DNA of 64,000 nucleotides from Glandiceps talaboti (lineage: Eukaryota > Hemichordata > Enteropneusta > Spengelidae): the NCBI RefSeq assembly GCF_964340395.1, contig NC_135554.1:10537475-10601474 (forward strand), read 5' to 3'. Made by a program: the position numbers and the translations under genes. Shown piece after piece: positions 1 through 63,727 of this stretch. The stretch's first letter is position 1, and every line of letters starts with the position of its first letter. The notes under the pieces are model-generated. The model made no database searches, had not been told where the DNA came from, and saw only the letters and a list, made by a program, of their open reading frames with translations.

Positions 1-1088
1 TTTAGGGTAATAGCTAGATCTGTTAATGTTTAATTAGATAAATTTGCATATTAATGAAATCAACTAATTACGCAATATCTTAAGACTGCATACTTCAATT
101 TCAATATAATTTAGTATGTTCGTTCAACATAACAACATATATTTGTCCTATAAAATTCGTTGATGTATTTTACGGCGTTAATGAATGATTTGCATAATTA
201 AATATTGTTGGTAATTAGGCTATATCTTAAGAATACATACTTCAAATTCAACATAATTTAGTACATACGTTAACCATAAGAAAACACATATGTCCTATCA
301 AGTTTGTTGATGCACACCGTACAGTGTTAATGAATAATTTGCATAATTAATGATTTTCGGTAATTAGGCTATATCTTAAGAATACATACTTCAATTCCAA
401 TATAATTCAGTACACACGTTAACCATAACAATCACCTATGTCCTGTAAAGCTTGTTAGTGTGCCTTTCTGTGTTAATGAATAATTTGCATAATTAATGAT
501 TCTTGGTAATTAGGCTATATGTTACGACTGCATACTTCAATTTCAATACAATGCAGTACATACATTAACCATAACAAATTGTGTATGCCTTATAAAGTTA
601 GTTGATGTACCTTACATTGTTAATGAATAATTTTCATAATTAATGATTTTCGGTAATTAGGCTATATCTTAAGACTGCATACTTCAATTTCAATACAATT
701 TAGTACAAACATTAACCACAACAAAGCGGATATGTCGTATAAAATCTTTTATATAGCTTAGTTTTAATGAAAAATTTGCATAATTAATGATTTTAGGTAA
801 CTAGGTTGTATCTTAAAAATGCAAGCTTCAAATTTCGTATAATATGATACGTACATCAGAATAATACGCACCTGTCCTATGAAGTTTGTTGCTACAACTT
901 TTCCTTTAATGAGTATTTTGAATAATGAATGATATTCAGTAATTAAGCAGTATCATACACTCTTACATACATTAACCTAAGAAAGCATGCTTGTCCAAAA
1001 AACAAAGCCTGTTACCATAGTTTTTTAGTTTAATGAGTTATTTACATAATTAGTGATTCCCTTACGGGAGGCATTCAGTTTAAATCTG
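1..1088 (-). mobile_element. HINE/pearl-like Helentron-type element, copy A (truncated by window start)
   Basis: The terminus at 1046-1088 reads, on the minus strand, TTTAAACTGAATGCCTCCCGTAAGGG. To its left are about six tandem core units of roughly 147 bp, anchored by TAATTAGGCTATATCTTAAG near 211, 360, 506 and 653 and a diverged copy near 797. The microsatellite tail would lie beyond base 1. Tandem core plus (AGAC)n tail plus subterminal palindrome is the architecture of HINE/pearl/DINE elements (family knowledge). No transposase is encoded. Confidence 0.7.
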
Positions 1089-1109
1089 GTAGTTCTGTCA
1101 CATAGTGTT

Positions 1110-1679
1110 GAGATTTAAACTGAATACCTCCCATAAGGGCAAAACCATAGATTTTGCCACATTGTTGGAATGCAAAACTATATATAGTTAAAGCTATCAT
1201 ACTTGATGTACCACATAATTGGAAAATTCATTATATGGAACTGTATGAAATTTGAAGCTTGCATAGTTAACATATTGCCTAATTATGAAATAAATCCATT
1301 AATTATGTTAATTAACCATTTAGCTTATAAGTTACATCATCAAGCTTTAAATGACACATGCACTTTACTATCAAGACAAGTACTAAATTATCTGGAAATT
1401 GGACCCTTGCATTCTTAAGATAAAGCCTAATTACTAAAAGTCATTATGCATTACAATTAAAAAGTATACCCACAGGCTTTTGAGGACATGTGTGCTTTGT
1501 TATGGTTGATTTATGTGCCAAATTACAATGAATTTGAAGTTTGCATACAAAATATTTGGTTTAATTAATGTTCATTTGATGTTTACCAAAATCTAATCAG
1601 TTCTTGTAATTAACATACGGAAGATGTGTAGCAAGTTTCATTAGAATCGATTCAGTTGTTTTTGCGATATCGTATTCAC

Positions 1680-1712
<33 letters not shown>

Positions 1713-1763
1713 CCCCACCCGTCCCCCACACACAGCAGCATAATATAATCTCCCCTTACTTGA
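1110..1763 (+). mobile_element. HINE/pearl-like element, copy B, head-to-head with copy A
   Basis: Starts GATTTAAACTGAATACCTCCCATAAGGG, the same terminus as copy A in opposite orientation. It continues with diverged core sequence and ends in (AGAC)n (about 1681-1712) followed by CTCCCCTTACTTG. Confidence 0.68.
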
Positions 1764-2340
1764 CGTAAAAACCATAATTGCTCATCAAACACTTAGATAA
1801 CTATTTGAAAACGTAATAACCCTTAACTATGCAGTTTATTGTGATCAATCGTAACTACTTTGATGTGACAATTACAGGTGTCCTATGCAGGGGTAAGGCA
1901 AATCCTCAAGAGAAAACTTCTCTTTAGCTTTGTACCAATTTGTCCTTTACCTTAGACTATATGAACAACCAGATAACTAGCTGCGAACAGTTTACACCCT
2001 TGAAAACCTACCAAACAAAAGTGATTCACTAGCATTCTGACTCCTCCTGGATACCAATGACTTTGAGGATTTGAAGGTTTTTATATCATCTTTTGTACAT
2101 GTCTTTTCGTCTAACACCTGTTCTTATGATACTGTATCAGTGCCTTTCACAATTTTCAGACTAACAAAGTGGATGACCTCCACGAGGTTCATGATACCAT
2201 AAGCCTACAACAATGTGCCACTATGAACAGGTCATCAACATCCAACGTTTTCACCATATCAATCTCTATTCTCTCCCTTGGATCACCAATAGCTGTATGA
2301 TGTTGTCATTGCGACACTTCACTCAGTACAGCTGATTTTG

Positions 2341-2367
2341 TCTACCACCACCCCCATCACCACCCCC

Positions 2368-2454
<87 letters not shown>

Positions 2455-2456
2455 TC
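2341..2456 (+). repeat. CCACCA/ATC trinucleotide array
   Basis: (CCACCA)-type repeats grade into about 25 copies of CAT. The array lies outside any identified exon. Confidence 0.95.
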
Positions 2457-2549
2457 ATTTCAGATTAATTGCTAATCAAATTTTAGCTGGCGAGGGAGTA
2501 TTTGCCTTGATGGCGACATTTCGTTATATACATACATATATATAAATAT

Positions 2550-2683
<134 letters not shown>

Positions 2684-2789
2684 CCTGATGAGTGAAGAAT
2701 ACAAACCTCACGAAACAGTTATGTAGAGTCAATAGCATGTAATTTTGTTCATATTTTCAAAACCTGTATATAATTCGCTCTACTAACCG

Positions 2790-2958
<169 letters not shown>

Positions 2959-2989
2959 CTGAGAAGTAGAGCTGTATTACACAAAATAC

Positions 2990-3894
2990 ACAAGTTATGG
3001 TACGGAGCCGTTACTCAGAGTTTCACGCTTGAATGCGATCTTCGGACGACTAAATTTTAACGGAAATTCAAGTGATTGAATTCGAACTCCCAGAAGAACT
3101 GGTACCCGGATGTGATGCGCGTTGAGGTTTGACATGGTGGAATGAAAGAATGTATTTGTTTTCATGGCGGCACTTTGAAATCAGTTCTGATCGTTTATTA
3201 AGGAGTCCTGAATTATTTGCACTGATGATAAACATCTTCTCTGTAAGACACAGGTTGCACCTTTTTGTTGCATTAGAGTAGGCGGCTGCATGGGCAATGA
3301 TAGCCCAGTTGATGGAATACTGGTGGCCCGACTCCTTTATTTTCCAGACACACTTTGAAAGTTCAGTACAATTTCCATATTTGTTATTGGCGAAAGAACA
3401 CTTGTGGTTGCCGTAACGCGTTTTGAAGCTGTTTTCTGTTGAGCCAATGTAGGATTTGGTATCACTGTTGTTTATTTTGACCTGGGCCCTGTAGACGATA
3501 TTATCTGATCGGCATTTCCCATCAAGCGGGCAAGTTGATTTATCACGACAGTTGCATGTCCCTATGGGAGCTTCATTTCCGCGTTTAAGGATCATAGTAT
3601 TGTGAGCTTTGATGATGGAAGCCATGTTATTCATACAACTGTAGCTCACTTTCCCATTCCCCTTTGTGAAAATTTTATGTAACTTGTGCTCCTTAGGGAA
3701 GTGACGGCCAAGAAGTTGAAGGAAATATCTCCCGACGTTATTGCTTACGTTTTGACTGTATGGGGGATTAAACCAGATGACATTACGTTTCCTATTTCTC
3801 CGTCTCTTGATGGTGTCAATTCTATCTGTGTAAGCAAGGCTGTCTTTATAGCCACTTGCTTTGAGTGCGTCATCATAGAGGGGTGCTGCCTGGT

Positions 3895-3898
<4 letters not shown>
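2990..3898 (-). mobile_element. Penelope-like retroelement fragment: RT thumb region plus GIY-YIG endonuclease
   Basis: The open frame runs on the minus strand from about 3898 to 3068 without a stop. Upstream part: YDDALKASGYKDSLAY, KRNVIWFNPPYSQNV, GRHFPKEHKLHKIFTKGN, VSYSCMNNM, typical of the C-terminal RT region of PLEs. Then a Cys motif (CNCRDKSTCPLDGKC), the GIY-YIG-type core (VYRAQV, YIGSTENSFKTRYGNHKCSF) and LLNKRSELISKCRH. The fragment is 5' truncated at a (TA)n array; the 3' flank 2990-3067 resembles PLE tails at 28.6 kb. The RT palm is missing, so it is inactive. Confidence 0.85.

Positions 3899-3983
<85 letters not shown>
3896..3983. repeat. (TA)n microsatellite at the truncated PLE end
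   Basis: About 88 bases of TA, exactly at the 5' break of the PLE fragment. Confidence 0.97.
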
Positions 3984-3985
<2 letters not shown>

Positions 3986-4175
3986 TCGTGCATTTATTCA
4001 TTCATTTTATTTTTTTAAATTTCAAAGTAAACGCAAATGTCTCATCCATGAGACCAAGTTCATCGATTATCAATCGCTAACGTATTTGTCTATTCGTTTC
4101 TTTCTACATTCGTCCTTTGACACAATAATGTATCATACTTGCCGTATCATATCCAATACATAATATTATACTTAC

Positions 4176-36328
<32,153 letters not shown>

Positions 36329-36379
36329 ATTCGGACGTTCCCGACTGCTCTAAGCATGGGGATTACTAGTATAGCGCTC

Positions 36380-36410
36380 TTCTATCAAATTTGCATTTTA
36401 TCACGTGACG
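36380..36410 (-). promoter_or_regulatory. Cluster of octamer, GATA-like and E-box motifs upstream of gene 2
   Basis: Reading the minus strand towards the ATG: CACGTG (36402-36407), TGATAA (36398-36403) and the octamer ATGCAAAT (36389-36396), 60-80 bases upstream of the start codon. No TATA box stands out. Short motifs occur by chance in AT-rich DNA; function is speculative. Confidence 0.2.
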
Positions 36411-37997
36411 ATGACCAGGCATGAACCTTCCCACGTCGATGTATATCGTGCCATCACGCTTACACCAATAGACAAAGTCATCAGAGTTATAATAATTTAA
36501 ACTTATCTACAAGACTAAATGACCATTCTGATGCACGTTGTTTTTATTCCTAGGAGACTTCTTGAAGCTCCAAAAGCTATGGGTGACCGAATCAAATTTT
36601 GATATCATTTTTACAAGCGCAGGATTTAGATGAGACAGCGAATGAAACTGACCGCCGCTACAAATGGTAAAATTCCCCCTTGAAGTCGATGGTGTTTGAT
36701 TATTACTCTCCCTATAATGCAATGTAATGCGCGGGAGACAAAGTGAACTTGCTCTTGTTTCACACGTATACGTATGTTATACGTCATCAATGACAACGAA
36801 GGGTATAGGAACAATAATCCTTATTGAATGTATTCAGTTTACGTTTGGTATATTATATACATGCGATGCTTCACGGGCATGAAAAATATCCTTTCTGTCA
36901 GTAGGCAATATTTAAAAAGAAATAGTTGCCGAGAAGTCAGGAAACTTATAATTGCTGTGTGTTGTCAATGATAAGATTTACATTCGGAAGTAAAACAGGT
37001 CATAAATGATGTCAAGGGGATTTAATTTCACAACTCGCACTTCCATCTTCATTGTCTGAGTATCATAAATATTTCATGTCAAGGTTTTTCATGATGTGAA
37101 GACAGTGAGTGTATGTATGTATGCATGTATGTATGTGTGTGTGCGCGCGTGTGCATGCATGCATGCATGCATGTACCCACACATTCTTGTGTAGATTGCT
37201 CTGTTCGTTTTGTCGTGGACGTTAATTACGGTATTTCGCAAAAAAAATACTAATTGTAAAATCATGTATTCATGTCAATGGTTGAAAATAAAGCAATGCC
37301 AGAAATATTTGATATTAACTGCTCTCGTTTATTTCAATAGTACAACTCACATTGTCTAGTGAAGTTAACCCGGTTATTTGGATATGTCACAGATTAATTT
37401 TCTTTTCCCACACCCACACCCATAGTGATAATCTTAGTGAGAACACTGTATTAGACACAGCGATACTGGTTATACTATATATATATATATATATGGGTTA
37501 TGAACTACATGTAATAATAGAACGTTTGATCTATTGACCTGTTAGTCATAACTGTTTTAACCTCTATGCAGCATGACTTCCTTGTAATTGTTTAGAGTAC
37601 CCACATACCAGTTCATGTGTTAAATCAATCTCATCATATCACTGAAGGAGGAAACAGAGTACATGGTATCTATGACAGTTACTTTGGTGTACTGTAAGCT
37701 CTTAAACCGCAATCCCACGTAGCACTTCAATTAATAGTTTGTCTAGCAGTCGTGATTTTCTATTATTCTTAATGGTCCTTTCTGTGTAATGTTTGGGAGT
37801 GATTGGGGTTTCTATGTCAAACTGCATGTAACTGTGGTGTTGTTATTTATGAAGAAGGAGTAAGGGGTGAGGGGCTACAATGTACATAATGTAAAACAGA
37901 TGTTAACAAGGCACTGATATCATTGTATATAGTCGGAACAATGTCCCTGCAGCTTTGCCACCACGGTATGAGTAGATCATCCCCACCCCAGAAAAAA

Positions 37998-38106
<109 letters not shown>

Positions 38107-41100
38107 CCTGGTATGAACCAATGTTTTTCTCGTTCACAGCAACTAATGTTAAATCGGTTTGTAATAAAAACAATTTTACTTTCATTTTCACCCTGTCATG
38201 TTATATACACAAGGCCTAAAAACAATAAGTATGGGAAGCATGATTTCCTGGTTATCTTCCTACACAGAATATGCAAGTAGATTTGTAATTAGCAGATACT
38301 ACATTCTTTGTGGTTTGTTATATGAAATGTCATGTTGGGTGTTATGTCATAGTTATAGCATTTGGACAGACCAAATATGGTCATTACTAATACTCATTAC
38401 ACAGCCCGATTTCAAGCACTTTATCAAATATGAAAAGGGATGTGAAACATGTCAGTTTCTATTTCTGGAAGTAAAACACAAGTCAATGCTCATTTTGCAA
38501 TGATACTTGCGTGTCGAAACGTAGTCTATTTCCCATATACGAGGCATTACGATTACTACCATCATCCCCACTCACGTATAGGGAAAGTCATTGTTTAACA
38601 CAGAGATATGTGCTACCCTCGGTGGTCGAAGGGTAAACAACACATGTCAGTAGGATTCCATCACACTGGCAGTTGCAACAGGTTAGTACCGTTAGACAAT
38701 TACTCATTAACCGAACTCCACCTATCCAGGCTAAAACTAAAATCATGCGGGAAGCGATAACGTCATCGCAGTCGAGTATAGCACAGATCTAAAGAGCCTG
38801 TGTATTCCGGATCTGTAGATCCAGTTATTGCTTATGTCATCATGCCAACCCAACATTCTTGACAGTCGATTGGTCAGTGCTTCTAATTGAGAAAAAAATA
38901 GTGTACAAAATTAAGAGGTTCTATCGCCATCTTTTAATATAGCAACCTGCGCAATGATCATGACCTGCAAGTATATTGCACTCGCCCTGTTCTGTATCTC
39001 AGTTCGCATTATTTGTGTGTGTGTGATCACAATTTGATCGTAATAAGAAATTTGGTAGTTTATCTGGTCTGATAGCAGCAAGAAGTCCCAATGCATTGCA
39101 GTTGGAGATGTCGACATTAAATATTTCTGCGGAACTTGTCTCATAAACCTAAACCAGAAATGCCAATAAAAGAACAACGAATGGACAACAGAGAGTCACT
39201 CTTTGACTACGATATCCAAAATATCATATCAAACAAATAAAGCACCCCATCTGACGAAACAGTATGTCAGAGTTCTGTGTCTCTCAAAACTTCCGCTTTC
39301 AATGTTAAAACCAACTTAAGGGGTAGTACTATACTAACAAGCCATTTGTATCGTCTCCCCAGTACTGACAGAAATTACCCACAGCTTCAATACCTTTTAC
39401 ACCATTATTTCAAGTTGAACCTTATACATGTACTGTTTTAGTGCTATGTGAACATGCATGTCGTTAGTGTATGGACACGTGTTAGGTTGCTATGCATAAA
39501 TCACTGGGTCACCAGTCGGCCCATTACGGCTGTTTAGTTTTTCTCTCAAGGTAACTCACGAGGATTTAAATCAATACATTTTATCATAAATTGCACACTT
39601 TTCGTACGTTCACTGCTACATGTTGTAGCTCTGGCACCCAACTGCATTCTACATTCACCTGCAATTGTATTCTTGTTAATATTTACATTCATTTTCACCG
39701 TCTCTTCCTCCAGAACAGTCTCCCTAGCCTGTATAACTTTATAGACAGCCTCCAGTTCTCGCCAAATGATGCCAGTTGCCAGCCAGCCGTCGAACTCATT
39801 CGATCACATAACCGTGATACCCCATGGCAAATGCGTCGCTGAACATTTATCTTGGTTCGGGAGGCGAGATTCTGTTCTACCGTCAACCTACATCCATTTA
39901 CCGTAGTGACCAAAACGCACCTCTTTTTGTGGGGACTCGGTCAGTTCTACGACTGGAATCAAACTACCCCTCCCGTCGAGTCAAACGTATATGTGTATAA
40001 TTGTACGTCTGGTCCTATGCCACCTTGCATTGAAATGATCTCACCGACTACGGACGCAATTTATTTTTTGTAGGTAATATTGACAATTAAATTCGAAATA
40101 GATTCTTTAGAGAATGAAATGTAGCATCTCGTAGAGCAACAAGCAGTTGACATACATATTGTAGAATTCATTTACCATTTCTCTGACAGCTTGGATCCTG
40201 TAATCATGTTGTATATTCTTGTGCAGTGACCCCAAATCCAGGATAACTAATATGGCGCCCTCTGGTGCTGGGATTTGGTATTCGGAGAGGTTTGGAGGCA
40301 GTAATCAACAAAAGCTTGCCATTGAAGTTGTAAGTACAGTATGGGGCAATGGGTTGAAGATATGAACTTTGGGAAGACCATAAAAGTGTCGTCTGGTTGG
40401 TTTTTTAGGGAGTAACGTTTTTAACTCAGTCGTTTTATATACAATATTTTTGTTACCATCTTTTGATCATGGATTATTGAGATATTTCATGAAAATGAAA
40501 TATGCCGTGGGATTACAGTCTTTTAAAGTATTTCTCGATAAGGTTTTGTTTCAGAGTTTTGTTATATAATCTGTTTTATTTGTCCCATGCATCTTTCGTC
40601 GTAGCCATCACAACAATGACACATCCTTGTTTGCTTCTTTGATGGTCAATCTTATTTAAGACATGTACAGTTCTTTCTCTAAAATTAAGTTCCTGAATTG
40701 CTAGACGTTCACTGGGCTGTATGCTGTCGTTAGTTTTTGCGCCAATTCTCTTTGTTAAAAATATGTTCTTCGACCACGAATTGGTATGTTTGCTATACAA
40801 GAAACATGTGCTTGAAATAAAATACTTTTCAATACCAAGCTTAACCAACTTCCAGGAGTAGTTATTACAACGTTTCAATATCTTTTGAAAAAGCTAATCA
40901 GAGAAACCAATGTATTGTTGACGTCTGAACAGGTGTATATATTTCCCTTAGTTTCTTTGCAAATATGTTGCATGTCTTTCAAGAAAGGCTGTTGGAAAAT
41001 GCATAACATTTCTCTCCTACAAAAAAGTTACTAATATATTTAAACCGATAAAAATCGTTATTCAGAAACTCATAAATGACAAAAAGTACTATTCGAAAAT

Positions 41101-42477
41101 GGCAAAATATTACCACAAAAGCTTGTACCCTGGCGAGGTTTCTCTGAGTTGAATAAGTTTATGTCTGTGAGTACAAATCAGAAGGGGTTGTGGGTAAATT
41201 GCCTGACAATACCCGATTACGGACTTGAAGATTGGTCGTTGCTGGCGCTAGAAGATTGTCCACAGTGACGTGTTTGTCACAGGTATATAATGCCGTGAAC
41301 CCTGTTTGTGGTCGTTTTGCTAAACAATTAGGAAGGGTTAACAACCTGGTGAAAACTCCTGCTAAACCGGACTTTTACATGCGTTTTCCGATCATTAGTG
41401 AGGATCATTAGTATCTGCCATATTGTGATCACGTCATTATGAAGGTCGGAGTAGCCACTAATGAGAGAACCTGTACGATGGAAAGCTGGGCCTTTAAGTT
41501 GGTAAACAGATTGATTATAAAAGTGAGCCCCCATGCTATTAAACTTGTTGACGCATATATACACTTTTTCATTTCAATCAGTCAATCGTATATTTAATGA
41601 TGTCGGTAGTTAAGTAATATCTTACGAATACAACCATCAAAGTTCATACTATGGTTCATCAATTGATCATACTTTCCAATTGATCATCATTTACATAATT
41701 AATGACATGCTGTATTTGAAGGCATTTAGACCAATCAGAATGTGAGATTAGTAAGAGAAGACGCCTGGGGTGGGAGATAGTGAGAAGCACTGAATAGTAT
41801 TTTGGTTTGTAAGATAACTGAATATATAACATTGAACGCATCTACCCTCTCAGTCACGGAAAACTATCAACCATGCATTTGCTCAAATTAGCCTTATTCG
41901 AGCATTAGGGGACGTCTAATATCCCATGGGCTGTTATGTCGTAACTTTTCCCCCAGGCACTTTCCCAGCATGAGGGGTAATACAATGTCTGCTAGTGTTC
42001 AAATAGGGCCAGGGAATACCTGTTTTATAACACATAATATTCCCAAGCACGTATTCTTTCCAGGATCAAAGTAACGTACTAGTATCACTCGTTCTGTATA
42101 GAATGTGCACTGTATATGCTGATTATAATATCACATGTCATAGGTTAGGTATGTGCACACAATTAATAATAAATAAATAAAATATTTCCAAGAATGCGAT
42201 AAAATATAATCCGCGTCAGAATACAGACTAGTAGGACAACTGCCATACTGTAAAAGTGCCCAAGGGAAAGGAAAAAACAAACATTGCCCTCTATATGCAA
42301 ATTTAGGTCACTGTGGCTCACTAGTCCATACAACGTAACATGGTCTAAGCCAATCACTATAAGGATGTATGAACATGATGTTTTATAAAAAGTTATTGCA
42401 TTATTGCCCACCGGTCAGAAATGTTAATCCCGAATAGGCATTTATAATACATCCTACAAGTTATGTTTTCACACATA

Positions 42478-42485
42478 AATCAATC

Positions 42486-42574
<89 letters not shown>

Positions 42575-42575
42575 A
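42478..42575 (+). repeat. (AATC)n microsatellite
   Basis: About 24 copies of CAAT/AATC giving a Ser-Ile-Asn-Gln pseudo-ORF. Confidence 0.96.
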
Positions 42576-43029
42576 TCAATTAATTAACTATACAAGACAC
42601 CAATTAATGTTTTACAGGAGTTATGTTTATTTCTTGGAGATGCATCATGGTAGTATCTTGGTAAATATATTGAATACAAATTGTTTAACATATATTATGA
42701 TTAGGTAAACTAATTTAAACCAAATGTTCAATGTGTCAAACATTGCACTTGCGTATTGTTATTGCAATTTGTTATGAAATTCAAACCAATATTGACACTG
42801 AACTTGAAAGTGTCATGACCTTATACCCAAATCGTAAATTAAAAATATCTAATAACACCGATAAAATAATATAATTTGTAAATCGAATGCTTGTTTATAC
42901 GTATAGTACTGTTTATATCGTTAGAAAATCTTGAATAAATTACAATCAGTCATATTAAAAATACCGCCAATGGCGTTGTAGCACAACTGTACAGTTTCTA
43001 AAAATATTTATCCATATGGTAGTCCATGC

Positions 43030-44137
43030 TAACAATAAGTGGTCATTTGTTGAATGACTATCCAGTTGCCTATCCAACCATGTTGCTATCTTTACGACAT
43101 ATGCTATCATTTGGCTGTTGCTATGGGCGTGGTCATGTTGTTAGATATATTTGCATACATTTGTGTATGTTTTTGTTCACTTGTGTATGAATTCCCGATA
43201 TTATCTTTGAAATATATGTGATTATTTTGCTGTTGCTGTGGGCGTGGTCTTGTTGCTATGCATATTTACATACATTTTTTGAATGTTTATTCAATTATCT
43301 TTTAATCCATGTTGTTATCTTTGCAATATACGTGATCATCTGGTTGTTGCTGTGGGTGTGGTCTTGTTACTAGGCAAATTTACATACATTTTTGAATGTT
43401 TATTCAATTATCTATTAATCCCTGTTGTTATCTTCGTGGAATACAAGACCGTTTGGCTGTTGCTATGGGCGTGGTCATGGTTGCTAGGGTATTTGCATAC
43501 ATTTTTTGAATGTTTACTCATTTGCCTACCAGATGATGTTGTTATTTGACCAAAATATACTGCCATTTGGTTAGTGCTAAGGGCGTGGCCATGGTTGCTA
43601 GGGCCAATTTTGTCAAAATGTTTTGCAGAAAATCTGCAGAATAACACTTTCAGAAACATCTCACCAAGTTTCATACTCAGTGACCAAGTACTTTTTGAGA
43701 TACAAGCTTTTGACCAAAAATGAACATTTTTTTACACCTAATTTGCATATCACTCATAGAATCATTGTATGCTTAACATTTCTTTGTCCATACATCCCTA
43801 GATACATTCCCATTAAATTTCAGCCCAATCTGCTCAGTACTTTTGGAATTATAGATTTTTAACCAAAAAGACACATTTTTAGCCCTAATTTGCATATCAC
43901 TGATGGAATCATCATGTCATGAACAAATCTTACTTTACACCCCCTTAAGAATGTTCGCACCAATCTGCCCAGTAGTTTCTGAGTTTAAGTTTTTTGACCA
44001 AAAATCACATTTTTTACCCAAATCACACACCTGTCATGCGATCATTTTGATTTGAACAATTTCCCACCTAGACACCCAAGGTAATGGACCCATCAAATAT
44101 CATGGCAATCGGTTCAGCAGTTTTTGACTTTAAGTTG

Positions 44138-44173
<36 letters not shown>

Positions 44174-44227
44174 GACAGACGCCGGGCGATCCCTATAGCA
44201 CTACTGAACCTCAGTTTAGTGGTGCTA
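43030..44227 (-). mobile_element. Tandem-core Helentron-like family 3, right copy (inverted)
   Basis: Starts CTATCCAGTTGCCTATCCAACC and has units with GGGCGTGGTCATGTTGCTA. It then has the TTTGACCAAAAAT blocks, (AC)n(AGAC)n at about 44138-44180 and the end hairpin TATAGCACTACTGAACCTCAGTTTAGTGGTGCTA. It is the reverse of 31956-33190. Confidence 0.65.
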
Positions 44228-45293
44228 AAAAAAAAAGAAAATATGTTTCAATGTGAATTTTGGCTGCTATCACAACAACTTGTGGGGGAGGGACCGACAT
44301 ATCTTTTGTTAAACTCTCTCATATTGTTTAACTACCCCCCCCCCCCCTTGCCGTCATCATGTTCAAGTACCCCTCCCAGGATCGATAATTTTGAAGTAAC
44401 TCCCTCTCCAAAAAAACACGCTTTTTCATATACATATGCATAGATAACGGTTCCATCCCAATATGCCTGTAAAAAACAATTTCAAACACTACATTTGATC
44501 ATAATTAGAAACAATGTACTAATTTTATTGTCTATCAGTTTGAAATATATTTAAATATTGATGTAGAACTCGTTTTCCTGAATAAAAAAAGATAATATGT
44601 AGTATGCTCTTTAGAAAGTTTTTGACATAGGCACATTATCAATTGAAATATTTCTTTATATATTCAATATCAATAGCAGTATTTAGCCATTATTTCCACA
44701 AATTGTTCCCCACTATCCAAATCTTACATTATACATACATTCAATGACTTGGCAATTTCATTGTCTTAATCTGAAGACGAAAACCTCCCCAATATTCCTG
44801 ACTCTAAATTAAATCTCATCAATCTATGACACATGACTAGCTATATTCCACAGACTGTAAAATACTTTAGTGTTGTTCAGCCCTGTCAGGCTTCTTAACC
44901 ACGACTGTGCTAATCTATCTACCCACTATTCTCCATAAGTCAACCAGACTTGGTTGCAGGTAATCAAATATCGTTATGTTCTAATTAATAGGTGTCAAAC
45001 TGACCATGATGTTAGCCTTTCAATGCTGATTTACAAGACCAGCCATCTAATCGTACGTCTATTGTAAACATAAGTTTCGGATCAAAGTCTGGTATTTTAC
45101 AAACAATTAACAAGTATCACCATAATAACAATCATTCTTAACGTCAAAAGCAGCTACAATTCTGTCTATTTGATTTGTAATCTATATAACCTCTGGACTT
45201 CTAATCACAATTTCAAGGAGTTGCCTAAATCCTTTGATCTGGCAGTCACAGTCCAATAGAACCATACAGACAATGAGTGATGGCTGATATAAA

Positions 45294-45295
<2 letters not shown>

Positions 45296-45352
<57 letters not shown>
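45296..45352 (+). repeat. (GT)n microsatellite
   Basis: About 28 copies of GT, roughly 1 kb downstream of the gene 1 stop. Confidence 0.96.
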
Positions 45353-45354
<2 letters not shown>

Positions 45355-46406
45355 CCTTGAGTCTTTAGTTTGGTGTTCAAAAGTATCAATTACTTGTAGT
45401 TAACATTTGAGGATTTGTGATATTGTTATAGTTCTTAATAATTATAAGTCTTGGCATTTAAAAAGGATCTATTATATTTCAGGTTATGTTACAAAGTTGT
45501 ATTTAAAAAAATACACAAAAAGTGTACTGTCAACCATGTTTTATGAATATGTTTGTTTAGTCTAAATTAGAGTTGTTGAATATTGTTAATCAGTTCATTA
45601 CGTCATTGTAGTCAGTATATGCCGGGGTAACTTACACCTGAATCACATTAAAACATATTTCGTATTAATATTTATGTAAGTTTATCTTCATGCATAGTTC
45701 CATTTAAAAGTGTAACAAAAGTTTATTTTTCCTTAAAATAGATTATACACTTGTCAAATATCATCAATCATTACCCATATAATTTCACCGCAGTGCTTTG
45801 TTATTACTCATCACAGAAATTATATGAACATCTTCGGTGACGACATAAAACAATCTTGTTTCATAAATTTGATGTAAACATTAAAAAAAATGGATTCTCC
45901 TCCATTTGTATATACTGATACGATACATTTTCAAAATAAATGGCATTTAATCCATAATATAAATCTTTCCTGAACTAACATTATTTGACACACTGCACTG
46001 CAAATGCTTAACTAGTTTAATTATCGAAAGTGAAAAAAAAGTCATAAAATTTCTTGACGACAATACGTGTAGTTTAATATGTAAATAACATGTACACAGT
46101 GTGTATATATTCCCACAACAGTTGAATTGTAAGTTAAAACGCATAGTAAAAAACAGGTCATGAAATTAATAAAAATCAAGCCGCTTAGAATCAGAATAGT
46201 TTGATCCATATAATAATGTTAATTCGGTTTAAAATACACAAATGGTGATACAAATAATGTATATCTTGTATATTATTATCAGTATATCATCAATGGTCAA
46301 AATGGTGTTTAAGTTTTACCTGATAAATATTATATTAATATTATTGAATTTGACAAGCGGCTCTCTATAATAGATGTGTAATGATTTCAATGTGCGAGAT
46401 CCACAT

Positions 46407-63727
<17,321 letters not shown>

